Shown in pieces: positions 61,801-64,000 of a stretch of DNA of 64,000 nucleotides. The position numbers and the translations under genes were made by a program. The stretch is from the NCBI GenBank assembly GCA_029834535.1, contig JAQMWT010000314.1, forward strand, positions 558,001 through 622,000. Reading direction: 5' to 3'. The notes under the pieces are model-generated. The model saw only the letters and a list, made by a program, of their open reading frames with translations. It searched no databases and was not told the origin of the DNA. The stretch is from Chrysophaeum taylorii (taxonomy: Eukaryota > Sar > Pelagophyceae > Pelagomonadales > Pelagomonadaceae). Within the stretch, counting starts at the first letter, position 1. Each line of letters starts with the position of its first letter.

Positions 61801-64000
61801 TCCAGTGGTGGCGGCCTCGGTTCGGGCGACGTCAACGTAACGACAGCCGACGCCGATACGAGCAACACGGGTTCGTTGCGGCTATGCACGGGTCGCAGCG
61901 CGTCCGGCGCGAGCGGCAACATCTCGCTCGAGACGGGCGCGGCGGCACTGCAGAGTGGCAGTCTGTCTCTGAGCGCCGGGAGCACCGGCACCGGTTCGGG
62001 TGGCCACATACGCCTCAATGCAGGCGATGCGCTCGCGAGTGGTGGCGTTGGCGGCGTTGTCGAGTTACGCGGCGGCGGTGGCGCGACGCGCGGCGGGAAC
62101 ATCTCGCTCGCGACGGCCGACGGAGGCGACATCCGCGCGACGGTCGGTGCTTCGACACTCGGGGACGGCGGCGCACTCGTATTGAGCGCTGGCAACACGG
62201 AGCTAGGCTCGGTGGGCGGACGGGCAGAAATCATCGCGGGGGCAGGCAGCGAGCGCGGCGGGATGGTGTCGATCCGAGCGGGGTCCTCCGCACTCGAAGG
62301 TGGCGACGTCGTGCTCACGGGTGGTGAGGGCGACGGCAGCGGGGCCATTCGGCTCGACACGGCGACGGGTACGTGCTCGGGCGCCCTGCTGCTGCGAACG
62401 GGCAACGCGACCGACGCGAGTGGCGAGATAAGCCTCGCCACGGGAGATGCTGACGAGGGACCGCCCGGACAAATCGCGCTGATGGTTGGCCGCGGCGGCA
62501 GCAGCGGTGGCGACCTCACAGCCCAAGCTGGCGCGAGTGTCGACGGCCAAGGCGGCAGCGTGTTGGTGGTCGCGGGCTCAGGAAAGACGGCCGGCGGTGC
62601 CTGCGTCGTGACCGCCGGCAACGCGACCGACGGCGCGGGTGGCAGCGTCGCCATCGCGAGTGGCAACTCGGGCGATGGAAGCAGCGGCGCGATCGAGCTG
62701 TCGACTCCCGGGCTCCTCGACGGTGACGACGAGACGAGCGATGGAATCGGCGGCGGCATTCGGCTCGCGACGGGCGACGTCGGCGGCAACCAGGCCATTT
62801 CGGGCAGCATCGTCGCACTCACGGGATCGTCGGCCGATGGCGCGACTGGCGACTTGTGCTTAGCCACGGGCGACGCGACCACTACGACAGGAGGCATTCG
62901 CGTCGCCGCAGGCAATTCTACCGAGAGCTCTGGTGGTGGCTGCGAGCTCGCTGCCGGCGACGGCGCCAAAGGAGGGGCTGTTCGGCTTGCTGGGGGCGCC
63001 GGCTCCGACTACGCCGGCGGTAGCGTGCGCATCGTCTCTGGGAGCTCATCGAGTGGCGCCGCAGGATCGATTTCGGTCGCCGCGGGTCGCGGTGGCAGCG
63101 CTGGCGGCTCGACAACCATCGCTGGCGGCGACGGCCAGCAGGGCGGCGCCGTCGAGATAACCGCGGGCAGCGGCACTGACTTTGGCGGAGGCCTCAAGTT
63201 GTCGAGTGGTGGCGGCCAGCGCGGCGGCGGAGAGGTCGACATCTGCACCGCCGAGAGCAGCGCCGACGATGGGCGCTCGGGTGACCTTACGATGCGCACG
63301 GGCGACGCGGCCGACGGAGAGCGCAGCGGTACGGTGCGCATAAACAGCGGCTGGTCCGCGAGTGGCTCGACGGGTGATGTCGCCGTGACCGTCGGCGACG
63401 GCGGCACATCGGGAGGCCGACTCCTGGTTGCAGCCGGGTCGAGCGGCACGCAGGACGGAGGCAACGTCTCGATACGCGGCGGCGACGGCGCGAGCGCGGG
63501 AAACGTAACCGTGTCGGCCGGATCGGCTGCGCAGGGCGGCACTGGCGGTCCGTTGCTTGTGTCGAGCGGCGAGAGCCGCGGCGACGACGGCGTGACAACC
63601 GGCTGCGTCGAGATCAGGACGCCAGCGGCCGCGACTCAGTCGGGCGATATCGTCGTCGCCACCGGCGCCGCTGCCGAGGCAGACTCGGGATCGGTCACTG
63701 TGGCGACCGGCACCGCGACCGAAGGCGCCGGAGGCAACCTCACGCTGCGCGTCGGCGAGGGTCGCGATGGACCCGGCGGGGCCGTGAACCTGAGCGCCGG
63801 GTCCACTTTCAGCGACGGCTTGGGGGGTGCGTGCTCGCTGTCGGCTGGCGATGCCGGTCGCGATGGTGGGGACATTCGCGTTTGTGGCGGCGACGGTGAA
63901 AACGCTGGTGGGAACGTCACGATTGCGGGGGGCGAGGCAACCGACGGCGTGGGTGGTGGCCTGCGGCTCGCGGCAGGAAGTGGCGGCGCAGAGGGTGGCG
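34390..64000 (+). CDS. Giant secreted beta-solenoid protein with PSI-like head and internal Peptidase S74 domains (3' end outside window)
   Basis: One frame is open from the ATG at 34390 to the window end, at least 9870 codons. An in-frame TGA at 34378 fixes the 5' limit. Order: signal peptide (about residues 1-22); cysteine-rich PSI-like head (26-129); solenoid I (about 165-3820); S74 domain 1 (3825-3930); solenoid II (about 3945-8360); S74 domain 2 (8442-8549); solenoid III (to at least 9870). Solenoid units are about 14-16 residues with consensus GG/SG-D/A/S-V-x-V-x-T/A-G-x-A/G, so several hundred rungs are present. S74 domains in phage tail spikes and in eukaryotic MYRF trimerise, help fibre folding and cut themselves off. 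Here they are internal. I infer a secreted cell-surface or extracellular fibre polyprotein; a viral origin of the S74/fibre modules is possible. No intron is required. Third codon positions are overwhelmingly G or C. Confidence 0.9.
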   Translation, partial: MRWRSAAVVVVVGARAHQAHQAQDECGQYTPEEGVSYYEAVEMCGPCAAQPGCGFCLSSLRCEASGGACPRWLGEASECPSVPHCSAATGCGECVELEECAWCASRRECVTVADVFAADCEGSVFEPPCPASDIPETRFVGNLAIEPDPVLGGGGGFRASGGAFEFVVDEVEISMISAGDIAMRGGTGGSVEFQAGDGTNPHGGIGGGVRFRGGDGSGVAAAGGFVGDGGGIEIVAGGALEGTGGTVSLCGGSSQTGAGGDLLFRAGAPRGNVVMETATGGGERSGDVAIATGGSSSSSSSSSGDIFITTGDSANGEAGDIVLAVGESGSGNGGDVVLSAGTSSEPGAAGGQVQLNTGESAGTSGDLALQSADSDSSSGAVAVGTGTSATGGSGDLRIETSDAGDAAGNVILDAGSSSNADGGDIEIVAGSSLVDGGYVLLRGGSNLAEDGEAGNATLSGGAARGTGAGGAVVLTGGTATDGTGGDVEVVSGYGLATSSGDLRIATADVSAGSSGHVTVRTGTSSRGSTGGIFLSTGTARSGAGGEITVEAGMGSCGGGALRVRAGDAESARGRGGDATIETGAGPERSGDLYVRTADLEADGTSGRVDIATGDAIEGGASSGSIGLETGKSASGDGGGVRLAAGAATSGDGGGVAMAAGDASGAHSAGGTISLRAGSGTERVGGSGGAATLIAGDAHDGGAGGNASVVAGSARRASGGSLELLAGSSWDGAGGAARVSTGTGAAGSGGVEIVTSNVGDAGSSGAVRLSTGTTGQGQAGSIALCTGDSTFGRSGALLLSVGRSSSGDGAGLACVAGTTDSPAAAGGSVTLAAGEGASTDARNGGNGGAVNIRGGTALGTSAFDHAGGVTMRGGEAANGRGGSVAVESGASQKGTSGSVVIGTPDSGGDGASGAISIFTGDASAGESGAVVCSTGQAVDGAGGGIRMVAGEGDLDDGGDVEVTAGSTSAVLRKGGTVTLAAGDGTSSNANDGGDGGDVVMTGGAARGTNMNDNGGDACVYGGRSLAGYGGCVRIASGLSVQTSSGGVLVATGNSGTDGVSGSMTLSTGTSNCGRSGAITVVTGDATSGRGGYVKLRVGTGNSGEGGQLELAAGATTDEATGGYVRVRTGYSSETSSGPVLVATPNAGALGVSGEIEVATGTTSLGNSGSILIETGLAADGRGGDVIARVGTGHSEDGGDVYINAGETTDAEAAGGDVVIQAGEGSSTYQFDGGDGGVVQIYGGAAQGGLEADDGGNVEMAGGYAKSGRGGAIIVRTGYGEATSSGIVDVSTANGGTSGASGSIDFSTGTSSSGNSGYVNVETGKASGGRAGYIHALVGTGNSGTGGDFVVVSGQTDAAATGGLISITTGYSSTTTSGTFSLDTANAGNSGVSGAIHFATGTTSSGNSGLVSMATGDANAGSGGNAEFLVGVGNSGDGGDVVIAAGEAQAKQATGGLVLISGGHGSSQSKSDGGDGGDVLVYGGEASGLQATDDVGGNVEIVGGYAAGASGGSCSFQSGYGASTSSGAMTVCTANAGSPYGVSGSLSLLTGSTTLGNSGYLYLATGTASNGRGGNATVLVGTGTSGDGGNVYVVAGETTEEARTGGNIQINAGRGAYDKTGVDGGDGGDVQIYGGEARGGCETTDTGGDLWFAGGVAAAGTGGNVDLRSGYGAATSSGYLAARTANAGASGVSGSISLATGTASSGNSGALTFETGDATDGQSGGITLDVGDAGAGAGGDVYVSAGSTSGSSGLTGGSIYASSGSSEYTTSGAISLYTANSGPDGASGAILLSTGLASTGNSGAIFLETGTVASGGKGGAISQLVGTGVSGAGGAIIIAAGNSSDSSNAGGRVVVRAGSSLNSDGGEGGSIILEAGEAYGGDETEDLGGGITVRGGASASATGGRVDVVTGIGDATSSGHMTLRTMNAGDAGVSGEIELTTGSTTAGNSGHILLETGAATTEGAAGSISVASGSGDSGTGGALTFRAGGTSGGGETGGSVLIRSGYSEATSSGNVAILTPNAGDEGVSGSLAFRTGSTSLGNSGSLNLTTGDAESGAGGAINISVGSGGSAIGGSVRVSAGDATAGDYGGSVYVSSGEGVDTSSGNVTIQTVNAGQDGVSGSISLTTGTSAAGSSGISVRVGASTASSSGNILVSVGGSGSGSGGVVNVSAGDAEGESSLAGAVNITAGSGGTGGDIILTAGGSLDSASDGGSVLVTAGGASQNAGGGVIVTSGQSTEGDTGSVVVATADAEADDAASGTVALCSGTSASGNTGDLVLKTGTSFADGKSGHIELIVGTSSDGNGGDIYVYAGATTDSAMGGAIELVSGSSAAATTGCVLVATCDADASSGCISIATGTSNSGGASGSLAIATGNSTSSAAGDVSLAVGSGAAGVGGAITLLAGSMTDADATGGSIRVMAGAATSGGGGAVTVSGGAAISDRGGDVRVRGGYSTASFGGSIRLESGESGGGGGADASSGNVTLYTANAAGSSSSSSGSLVLSTGSAISGNSGEILLSTGTATSGAAGSISIRAGGGDSGQGGNVDIYAGESWSEEKTGGSVSLSTGYGNSASSGNVTLATCDASNGGASGAINITTGNARGGDSGSITLATGSSSAGSAGTVVVELGSSGGASGGADLSYAAGASTSSTGGFLYVMSGYSVATTSGNVVLRTVNSGAGASGDLLLYTGTASEGASGAINLTTGTAFSSRSGSIVLAVGSGDEGGSVIIEAGASTSEEQTGGCVSIAGGASTQNVGGLVSIAAGAGAAATGGSISLTSGSTSEQQSGAINISTAWNVGGGDTGALSVTTGTAKSGNSGAIFLRTGAALSSSGGVGGAIVLKVGDSTSGAGGNLRMHAGASETSTGGDVCVASGAGTTTSGTILLRTANAGTKSGDLAISTGDGASTGAVKIATGDSTAATSGSIYVQAGTSAGSGVGGSLYLHAGTSTQRGGNVSITSGVSTAATSGAVELATGTSATGSGSGSILVASGASTVGDAGAIVVATGTSSSGETGGLALTTGFATSTPGDILITAGSSTASTGGSILVSAGTSLASGGGAINLCSGNGSATGGDISMVAAAGLVLSSGAGDDSAGNASIATGDADGNSGCISLRTGTSAFGSSGGVTIETGDGVVSLGVEITVGTGSSGGVGSAITLKAGTLALADDLDSTAAAGGAVEIASGSSPRGASGRISLATPDGPSVSSSARIGSGNITLETGSAPAGSAGGITLAVGAGYSGPGGNVVLTAGAAGTADYDGGAISLQAGSSARYGGTLSLASGAGELGPGLISISTPDAAAKGGDILVSTGTSNVRSGSIALETGSSSQGSAGAIVLAVGTSHSGAGTDLNISAGASTLATGGALRLSGGASTAASSGNATISTPDGIASGSLVLATGTASGGSSGSIVISTGAAANNAGSINITAGAGTSGDGASLRVTAGPTCSATQAGGALELSAGGAGGIGGSVEIMGGDGATAGAVRIETGAATSASSGALEMRTGMAASAGTTGATILISTGNATAGASGAVCLSTGTASAGNTGSISLSVGAATSTAGNVTLAAGSSTTAANGGSVSILGGGGGGSVSLATAEASSGGASSGAIALATGASSTADSGAITLSTGTTDSGTAGSITLSAGTASTSVGGAVRLAAGNSSSSSSSSSSGGGSISVLAGSVTVSTGDGTSSGGVTVETGAATSGASGDIVLQTGAATTTSGDCRIGVGSTTSGSIGDLVLHAGQSTASGGDIEISADGSSGRVLLGRTDDAHVQLNGSDVDVVAGAGGDVRLASSGGTIGFGISESPYDGSNDVEYDVRLASNGTATQFIASVPVQVTAQYYSSDERIKRDVEEVDVEDLLSRIQKVRMKSYKYTDAWRKVRKVPDVRVRGVLAQELEEVFPEHVTVLPKYELRDKHFGMEDFYQVDKQALVLDTVGALQALHARYSVVLPEDDDPGRSASLRVTTEDAGESGAISVRTGAATRASSGGVDVATGSAPLGASGSIFLRTSGDAREAGNVTLAAGESARSRGGSVRLAAANGQTGGDVSLSGERISCATGASSSRGGGNAAAFEVGEALEGDGGAVSFSAGAGAVRGGSVRLAAGDGADVGGGVDLLSGSGNRGGGGDVSIRAGKGEKEGGELRLCAGEGALSSGAVFVSSADSAAASGLLRLASGRSLEGSSGDVLVETGAAYVDSGSVELKAGASRAGSAGCLELAAGAGGATGGGLSLDAGAGGSTGGAVAISSGAGASASGDVVVMAAGAGAGAGGSVVLAAGAGARRAGDVALSAGSSAEADGGAVVVSSGGGASSGAVSIASAAADASGDVLVSTGDALGVVGKAGDLRFETGDGERAGGMVLVAGDGREEAGSLEMRAGCSTLGVAGRVTVGAGDGGATGGGSIVMDAGDGGERGGDATLRSGGGERGGDVVVASAPGMTSSGDLEVRTGDAAEASGAIRVGSGDADSSSGDVEVLVGGGGDLALEAGESTDESGGAATLAAGAGSRGGDVRVSAGAGATSKGGDATFAAGEGAAEGGTVRLQAGRGGDRGGGVELRAGAGGDEAFSSSGGDVDVCADGRVAVQGGRVFVEAAGDMVVETADAEEEGGAISVSAGAGATGGGAVDVRAGGGEVAGRARLAGGDGGAVGGAIELFAGRGDEVGGAIDARTGAGGEVSGDLVLASASAGDRSSSGDVEISSGDAGERSGGIEIRSGDAGVDPGAVHVESRGALVATAGDGEDSGGNLDVAAGDGANTGGRVAVLGGAGETSGGGVDLFAGAGGGSVRVEAGNGGSGGDVNVEAGSGKDGGGGALRVEAGNGGRGGGGAVDVRTGAGDASSGSFGMRTGDAGASGGIDIRTGDGGEKAGGVGVRAGAGGAAGGDLELAAGDAPRGVGGDVRLRAGSGEAGGDLLVEACGALMALSGDDGDVRVASGDGANSGDVRIATGEAAKTSGDIQLATGESEEKFGGGGGVEVRAGGGGLVARAGDGDESGGAVELAAGAGEAGGNLALAAGSGEVAGGDVEIGAGDGAADAGSVAIAAGSGGIGGELFLASGSGELAGNVNVESFGTVDARAGPGGFRVATGQGRDAAGAIELATGDARKGAAGGLRLRTGDSAEASGGTIDLSAGSGDASGGSVLLSAGAGEDKGGGVEIRAGGSDQGVGGDLLAEGAAVSVTTTTAAAAASSGDVVVASGDSVESPSGDIVVASGNAEDESGELAVLAGSATSGIGGDVLAAAGDGAIGGGRVDLEAGSGDAGGGVAVRAGVGRETGGSVVVAAGDADQEAGGGIEMRAGGGAIGGDLALAAGRGSAVGGSLRLGAGSDAELKTGDGEKRSGSVAISTGRGEKSGDLVLETGDALRAGGVRLAVGDAAEGPGGSVEVLAGEGGGRVSIAAGAGSAGGEIELSAGDGRREAGGNVRVAGGASLQAETGAVNLESAAGGGASGGVRVASGEAVSDVSGSLDIASGDGVEAGDVAVRVGAARETAGELNLAAGDGETLGGSATLRAGAGARGGGLRLAAGDGVDLGGDASMTVGGGDGVGGSLSLEAGSAALEGGDVRVRAGDGGRGGDLDLSAGSSRAAGGDVRVASGAGDEGGGGDLSIVGAGDVSIATGAAAGAAGSISLAAGESQQAPGAGVDIKAGNGGKTGGEVRLAAGDGHRDGGVVEVRAGDDGGSLLAEASGGVAVRGGDVEIESGGSEEERSGSVAVRSGDADFAGGVAVAAGDGDARGGALRLAAGDGETAGDVDVTAGAGGLSGGDVAVRAGAGDSSEGGSVELSAGASETDRGGGATVRAGDGRERGGALSLGAGNGGAVCVASHGGDVRVATGDASGGGGGDSGRLELSTGSGETTGDVEIESGGSDVRVAVGASDKDAGGSLELLAGNGGVEGGRVSARAGDGSEIGGSFVVEAGSGRGGGNLELLAGAGGGAVSVASGEGAAAAASGDISLVTGAADESSGAIAIATGDARDSGDVEVVAGAGELEGGGLSVGAGAGATGGAATVSAGDSAGENSEGGGGRITLSAGDGLSEGGDVEVRAGAGDVAGGIAVEAGSGGEAGGSLSVRAGDGKDGGCLELSAGRSGGGGGGGGFVALRGGDGSSRGGGVQVATGAGSASGDLSLSTGEAAAPGSISLRGGAVRVLGGSARVAVSGEVNICGDGPVVASGAGVDVVSGNARDTGDVRLATGDAEEESGAVEISSGDASRAGAVRVSGGGNGGGEGGDLMATAGDGQERGGAVVVASGAGEAAGQVVVRGGTGGAEGGEVDLRAGDGDEEGGSVRLAAGAGRRGGDLALGAGASEVSTGGAARVESGNGGELVVETASGPASGALTVRTGDAETQSGCVALASGSAAGAGDVCARVGASALGNGGLLRLEAGDAVRGTGGSASIAAGDGANGGDVCLEAGEGSSGSGGDATLMSGPRGAVTIATPDAAAAATGDVVVATGAATAGDSGDVALATGDAKDRAGSIELCVGGSGGHQGAAGGRILVSGGSSETGAGGPIQLRSGAGDDGGALELEAGAGERAGGDLEVVAGSSSLGNGGDLELRSGDGDAGGAISLLGGAGGSRGGDVGIASGGALAGESGRVAVSTAGGSGTSGDIRVVTGDADAASGDIELATGNATEASGDVRVLVGESAAAGGRLELRAGDGETTGGAVVARAGDGRTGGRVEIAAGNGGGSGGGSGGGALDLTSGSGGNATLRSGAAASSSGSLSLETGAAETFSGSARLATGDAEDESGGVEVAAGAGGGNLSVAAGDGSEAGCVLVAAGAGATGGGLALRAGAGGGGPVIVEAGDSEEDAGGRMDIRAGGGGTRGGAVSFAAGSGHDHGGSVELAAGAGRGEGGAVGLRSGGGAAESGEIRIATGEAEGDTGALRLATGDALCGGGGRAGNLRLETGESNDGGAGIEILAGSSRRGAGGLVELRSGGGSCGGAVAVEGGEVELRAGANVSVATSAARVSGSIEVATGDADDASGAVGIATGDAARSGSVSVEAGAGGGAVYVRAGDGFSTGGTVVLAAGAGELEGGGCVAVRGGKGGGAIDVLAGDGGGAVKLRAGDGHHRGGDLALAAGDGEEGGNLRLQAGPGGNAVLETGAAATGSSGGARVATGDAETSGSLVLSTGDAARAGDIDVRAGRGAIEGGGLVLGAGDGVEGGRVLVEAGGGGVDGGSVELAAGAGSARGGSVALVGDGVSIASVASPAVGDIVVSTGSAATGDSGAIALATGTATGRAGGVTVAVGTGAEMGGGGLALGAGNAVAGAGGDAAMAAGSGSSGGALFFAAGNGTVGKGGDATILAGAGETAGGSVALMAGAGASGGDVKIAAGGGGGALDLVAGAGARAGGSVALRSGAGPEGGDVHVAAASAVSIATGDARHEAGNIELAAGCSGLDGAGVRVLAGAAEHGAGGQVRLAAGAGGGGGDLELCAGSGGEEGGGVAVASGAGGCESGGIAIASAPGPSATGAVLVASGDGAAAGSVVVRSGEAEDQAGGVRVAAGDAVLQGGMLELEAGDGGEHGGSVDVVAGRGDAGGAVRLAAGGGEDGGGGIELRSGAAVHHGSGGAVRLEAGDGERGGDLALAAGDNGGAVSVLAGDNGGAVTLATGVGRKTGALQLATGNASHGASGDLELSTGAGCASGSAAIRAGKGREDAGRLEIRAGDARAGAGGGCVARAGDGALSGGDARIEAGAGDSGGALLLRSGASSSEQSGGVGISSGDGGESSGDVSLATGEAGTSGRLELATGDAAAAESGGIEVRAGLGLGLGGGGGVEVVAGDGASSSGGRVEVAAGAGERVGGATSLAAGGGELEGGAVSLMAGESLEEDGGAFAVAAGAGFRKGGALSLAAGAGEDGGSARLEAGGGEVGGRCALLSGAGVTSGDVVVASGEGASSSGIVALSTGDAEGKAGDLELRTGDGERASAIEARAGRGDTGGDVRLAGGQGGSRGGRVDLVAGDGGRGGDVRLESGAGSETGGACEIASGSAGSVSGDVRLATGDGATSGSIEVCSGDAETTVGALTLAAGKGGGTGGKLCAAAGDGRETGGAVELAAGGGGTKGGSLGIAAGRGGGDIDVVAGDADAGPGGAVAVRAGGGDRGGAVSLRAGDGDGLGGALRLVAGSGDDSGDVELFSPAAPNSTGAVRISTGSAAATSGSLTLATGDAATAGAISVAAGAGTETAGALALAAGAGCEEGGAIAFEAGKGAVGGDVLAAAGDGASEGGRLALRSGGGDARSGVVELGSAAAGESSGDVRLCTGDAKHRAGGVVVGTGDAVEHGGGIRVRGGQGGSGGGSDVVLEAGDGHFEGGSVAARAGSGDRAGGDVALAAGDGRLERGGDVAVRAGDGSTRGGGVACVAGNSSRGGSVLLKAAAGCSSGGDVRLVAGEGPDSEIAVASGDASFLVRSRSIEARARAHRTEARVVDMDATEGPVGSRIKFSVSGRPGPDLRIESTDSESGASVIATAPLRVTKVEYSSDRRIKRDIAPLNESELSDLYDRFTKVRLASYRYTDAWLDVRGTEDVRVRGVIAQELEDLFPDRVEVLKNYTHPAHNFSMTDFYQVDKQGLTLDLIGALQAHHRRFTILPDDANGVSGGVRVSTNDSATKATGDVVVKTGDSAAQTSGAIEIATGAAGTDSGAITLRAGQAGCSGGAICLAAGNATTGGAVCVAAGSGTTSSGGRVSLAAGDGGGSAADKGGDLVLSAGRGDVIGGNITIASGASASRAGDILISAAAAAGSESARGGDVVVSAGDGDVAGSVCVAAGAGDDEGEIFLEARTGSVCVATGDGDVASGSISLAVGDAETEAGSIDASVGSSAMGDGGAISLRAGEGAEVGGGLLVSAGDGATGGDVCLAGGRGNTDAGGGLALSAGEGAVHGGNASLHTADGSVRSGVINVSTGYGTVASGELRLATGHAGSSRAGDIVVAGGAGFGLGAYVSLRAGSSEMERGGNVSISAGNGTVGGGIIIAAGLGRSDAGGGISLAVGNGTSGKGGDFRVSGGATNNGPGGAIVVAGGNSSAAEGGCVALRAGNGTTYGGDLRLSSGSGGNARSGNVRLSTPNSDGGEDSGRSGTIILSTGDAAAAAAEGSSSSGNLSLRTGNAQHRAGSIILEVGASSSGGSGSINLGAGASMAEAYGGGDITLTGGDGPSGGCLDLRSGDGLAGRGGDVIISSGGGLGSGDVNVTTADADTSNTGSLRLCTGRSASGASGNISLETGAAALQSGSLSLSAGSTGTGSGGHIRLNAGDALASGGVGGVVELRGGGGATRGGNISLATADGGDIRATVGASTLGDGGALVLSAGNTELGSVGGRAEIIAGAGSERGGMVSIRAGSSALEGGDVVLTGGEGDGSGAIRLDTATGTCSGALLLRTGNATDASGEISLATGDADEGPPGQIALMVGRGGSSGGDLTAQAGASVDGQGGSVLVVAGSGKTAGGACVVTAGNATDGAGGSVAIASGNSGDGSSGAIELSTPGLLDGDDETSDGIGGGIRLATGDVGGNQAISGSIVALTGSSADGATGDLCLATGDATTTTGGIRVAAGNSTESSGGGCELAAGDGAKGGAVRLAGGAGSDYAGGSVRIVSGSSSSGAAGSISVAAGRGGSAGGSTTIAGGDGQQGGAVEITAGSGTDFGGGLKLSSGGGQRGGGEVDICTAESSADDGRSGDLTMRTGDAADGERSGTVRINSGWSASGSTGDVAVTVGDGGTSGGRLLVAAGSSGTQDGGNVSIRGGDGASAGNVTVSAGSAAQGGTGGPLLVSSGESRGDDGVTTGCVEIRTPAAATQSGDIVVATGAAAEADSGSVTVATGTATEGAGGNLTLRVGEGRDGPGGAVNLSAGSTFSDGLGGACSLSAGDAGRDGGDIRVCGGDGENAGGNVTIAGGEATDGVGGGLRLAAGSGGAEGG
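34880..45861 (+). repeat. Giant protein: solenoid region I (Ser/Thr/Gly-rich)
   Basis: About 3650 residues of 14-16-residue units, for example SGDLRIATADVSAG, SGHVTVRTGTSSRGS, TGGIFLSTGTARSGA. Alternating hydrophobic residues between Gly-Asp and Thr-Gly turns fit a right-handed beta-helix. Runs of serine from repeated TCN codons occur near 35268-35300, 41851-41868 and 45320-45346. The last 90 or so residues before the S74 domain (from about 45580) lose the simple repeat and read like a fibre tip (RVLLGRTDDAHVQLNGSDVD, GTIGFGISESPYDGSNDVEY). Confidence 0.8.
37813..43110 (+). repeat. Higher-order tandem repeat inside solenoid I
   Basis: A block of the type T-A/P-N-A-G...GVSGSI-x-L-x-TGT...GNSG recurs with its first codon at 37813, 38257, 38533, 38980, 39433, 39715, 40156, 40438, 40714, 41125, 41407, 41833, 42118, 42394, 42754 and 43033. 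Spacings fall mostly into two classes, 276-285 bp (about 6 rungs) and 411-453 bp (about 10 rungs), and all are multiples of three. Many blocks are preceded by ATSSG or TTSG. Confidence 0.75.
45862..46179 (+). other. Giant protein: Peptidase S74 (intramolecular chaperone) domain 1
   Basis: Residues 3825-3930 read YYSSDERIKRDVEEVD, then SYKYTDAW, DVRVRGVLAQELEEVFP, FYQVDKQALVLDTVGALQAL. This matches the S74 family, with its SDxRxKxD start, GxIAQEL/VxxxFP block and helical end. Ser3828 and Lys3833 have the five-residue spacing of the catalytic Ser-Lys pair known from endosialidase tail spikes and MYRF. In characterised members cleavage occurs just before this serine. The domain is followed without a stop by YSVVLPEDD and more solenoid. 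Confidence 0.93.
46180..59480 (+). repeat. Giant protein: solenoid region II (Ala/Arg/Glu-rich)
   Basis: About 4430 residues of the same rung pattern but with different side chains. AGDG, AGAG and RAGAG turns replace most TGTS turns, and Arg, Glu and Ala are far more frequent (for example GGDVRVRAGDGGRGGDLDLS). The T-A-N-A-G higher-order block of region I is not evident. Long antisense open frames here are a by-product of the GC-rich repeat. Confidence 0.8.
59713..60036 (+). other. Giant protein: Peptidase S74 (intramolecular chaperone) domain 2
   Basis: Residues 8442-8549 read YSSDRRIKRDIAPLNE, then SYRYTDAW, DVRVRGVIAQELEDLFP, FYQVDKQGLTLDLIGALQAH. Ser8444 and Lys8449 keep the catalytic pair and spacing. 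The domain is clearly paralogous to domain 1 and is also followed by similar linker and solenoid (FTILPDDANGVSGGVRVST). The 4616-residue distance between the two serines would be the length of the middle fragment if both sites cut. Confidence 0.93.
60037..64000 (+). repeat. Giant protein: solenoid region III (continues beyond window)
   Basis: At least 1321 residues of rungs after S74 domain 2, intermediate in composition between regions I and II (for example TGDVVVKTGDSAAQT, SGAIEIATGAAGTD). The frame is still open at the last base. By the pattern of modules I and II, a third S74 domain may follow outside the window. Confidence 0.8.

Noticed and set aside
34880-64000. CRISPR-like or satellite array because of regular GGCGACGTC spacing
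   Set aside because: The periodicity is in codons (14-16 residues), units are diverged, and the frame is kept open throughout, so it is protein-coding repeat.

Overview
The window looks like nuclear DNA of a eukaryotic microalga with a compact, GC-rich, intron-poor gene space invaded by more AT-rich retrotransposons. Clues are a eukaryotic PDCD5 gene, an acetylornithine aminotransferase with an N-terminal presequence, and nested Copia-type LTR elements. A stramenopile of pelagophyte type is my guess, not something the sequence proves.

Positions 1-31930 are a nest of mobile elements. Element A (+ strand, left end outside the window) is a Copia-like LTR element with, in order, the end of a protease region, a C5 cytosine methyltransferase-like domain, integrase, reverse transcriptase, RNase H and two extra regions called X and Y here. 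A related element B (7414-21962, - strand) sits inside A's X region and has the same order. B itself holds a large inverted repeat built from Helitron/PIF1-type helicase fragments (8672-10643). A short retroposon with a TTAG-repeat tail occurs twice, once in each methyltransferase-like region. Element C (23762-31856), which has LTRs but no recognisable pol, sits inside A's 3' LTR. All three LTR elements are treated as fossils.

From about 31.93 kb the sequence becomes GC-rich host DNA. PDCD5 (32593-32949) and acetylornithine aminotransferase (32969-34291) lie in tandem on the - strand only 19 bp apart. The aminotransferase start codon is 98 bp from the start of a divergent + strand gene.

That + strand gene is the main discovery. 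One reading frame runs from 34390 to the end of the window without a stop (at least 9870 codons). It encodes a signal peptide, a cysteine-rich PSI-like head, hundreds of short GD-x-hydrophobic-x-hydrophobic-x-T/A-G repeats typical of a beta-solenoid, and two internal Peptidase S74 (intramolecular chaperone) domains at 45862-46179 and 59713-60036. Both keep the Ser-(x4)-Lys pair. S74 domains normally end a fibre protein and cut themselves off. Here solenoid continues after each one, which suggests a giant secreted polyprotein that could split itself into several fibres.
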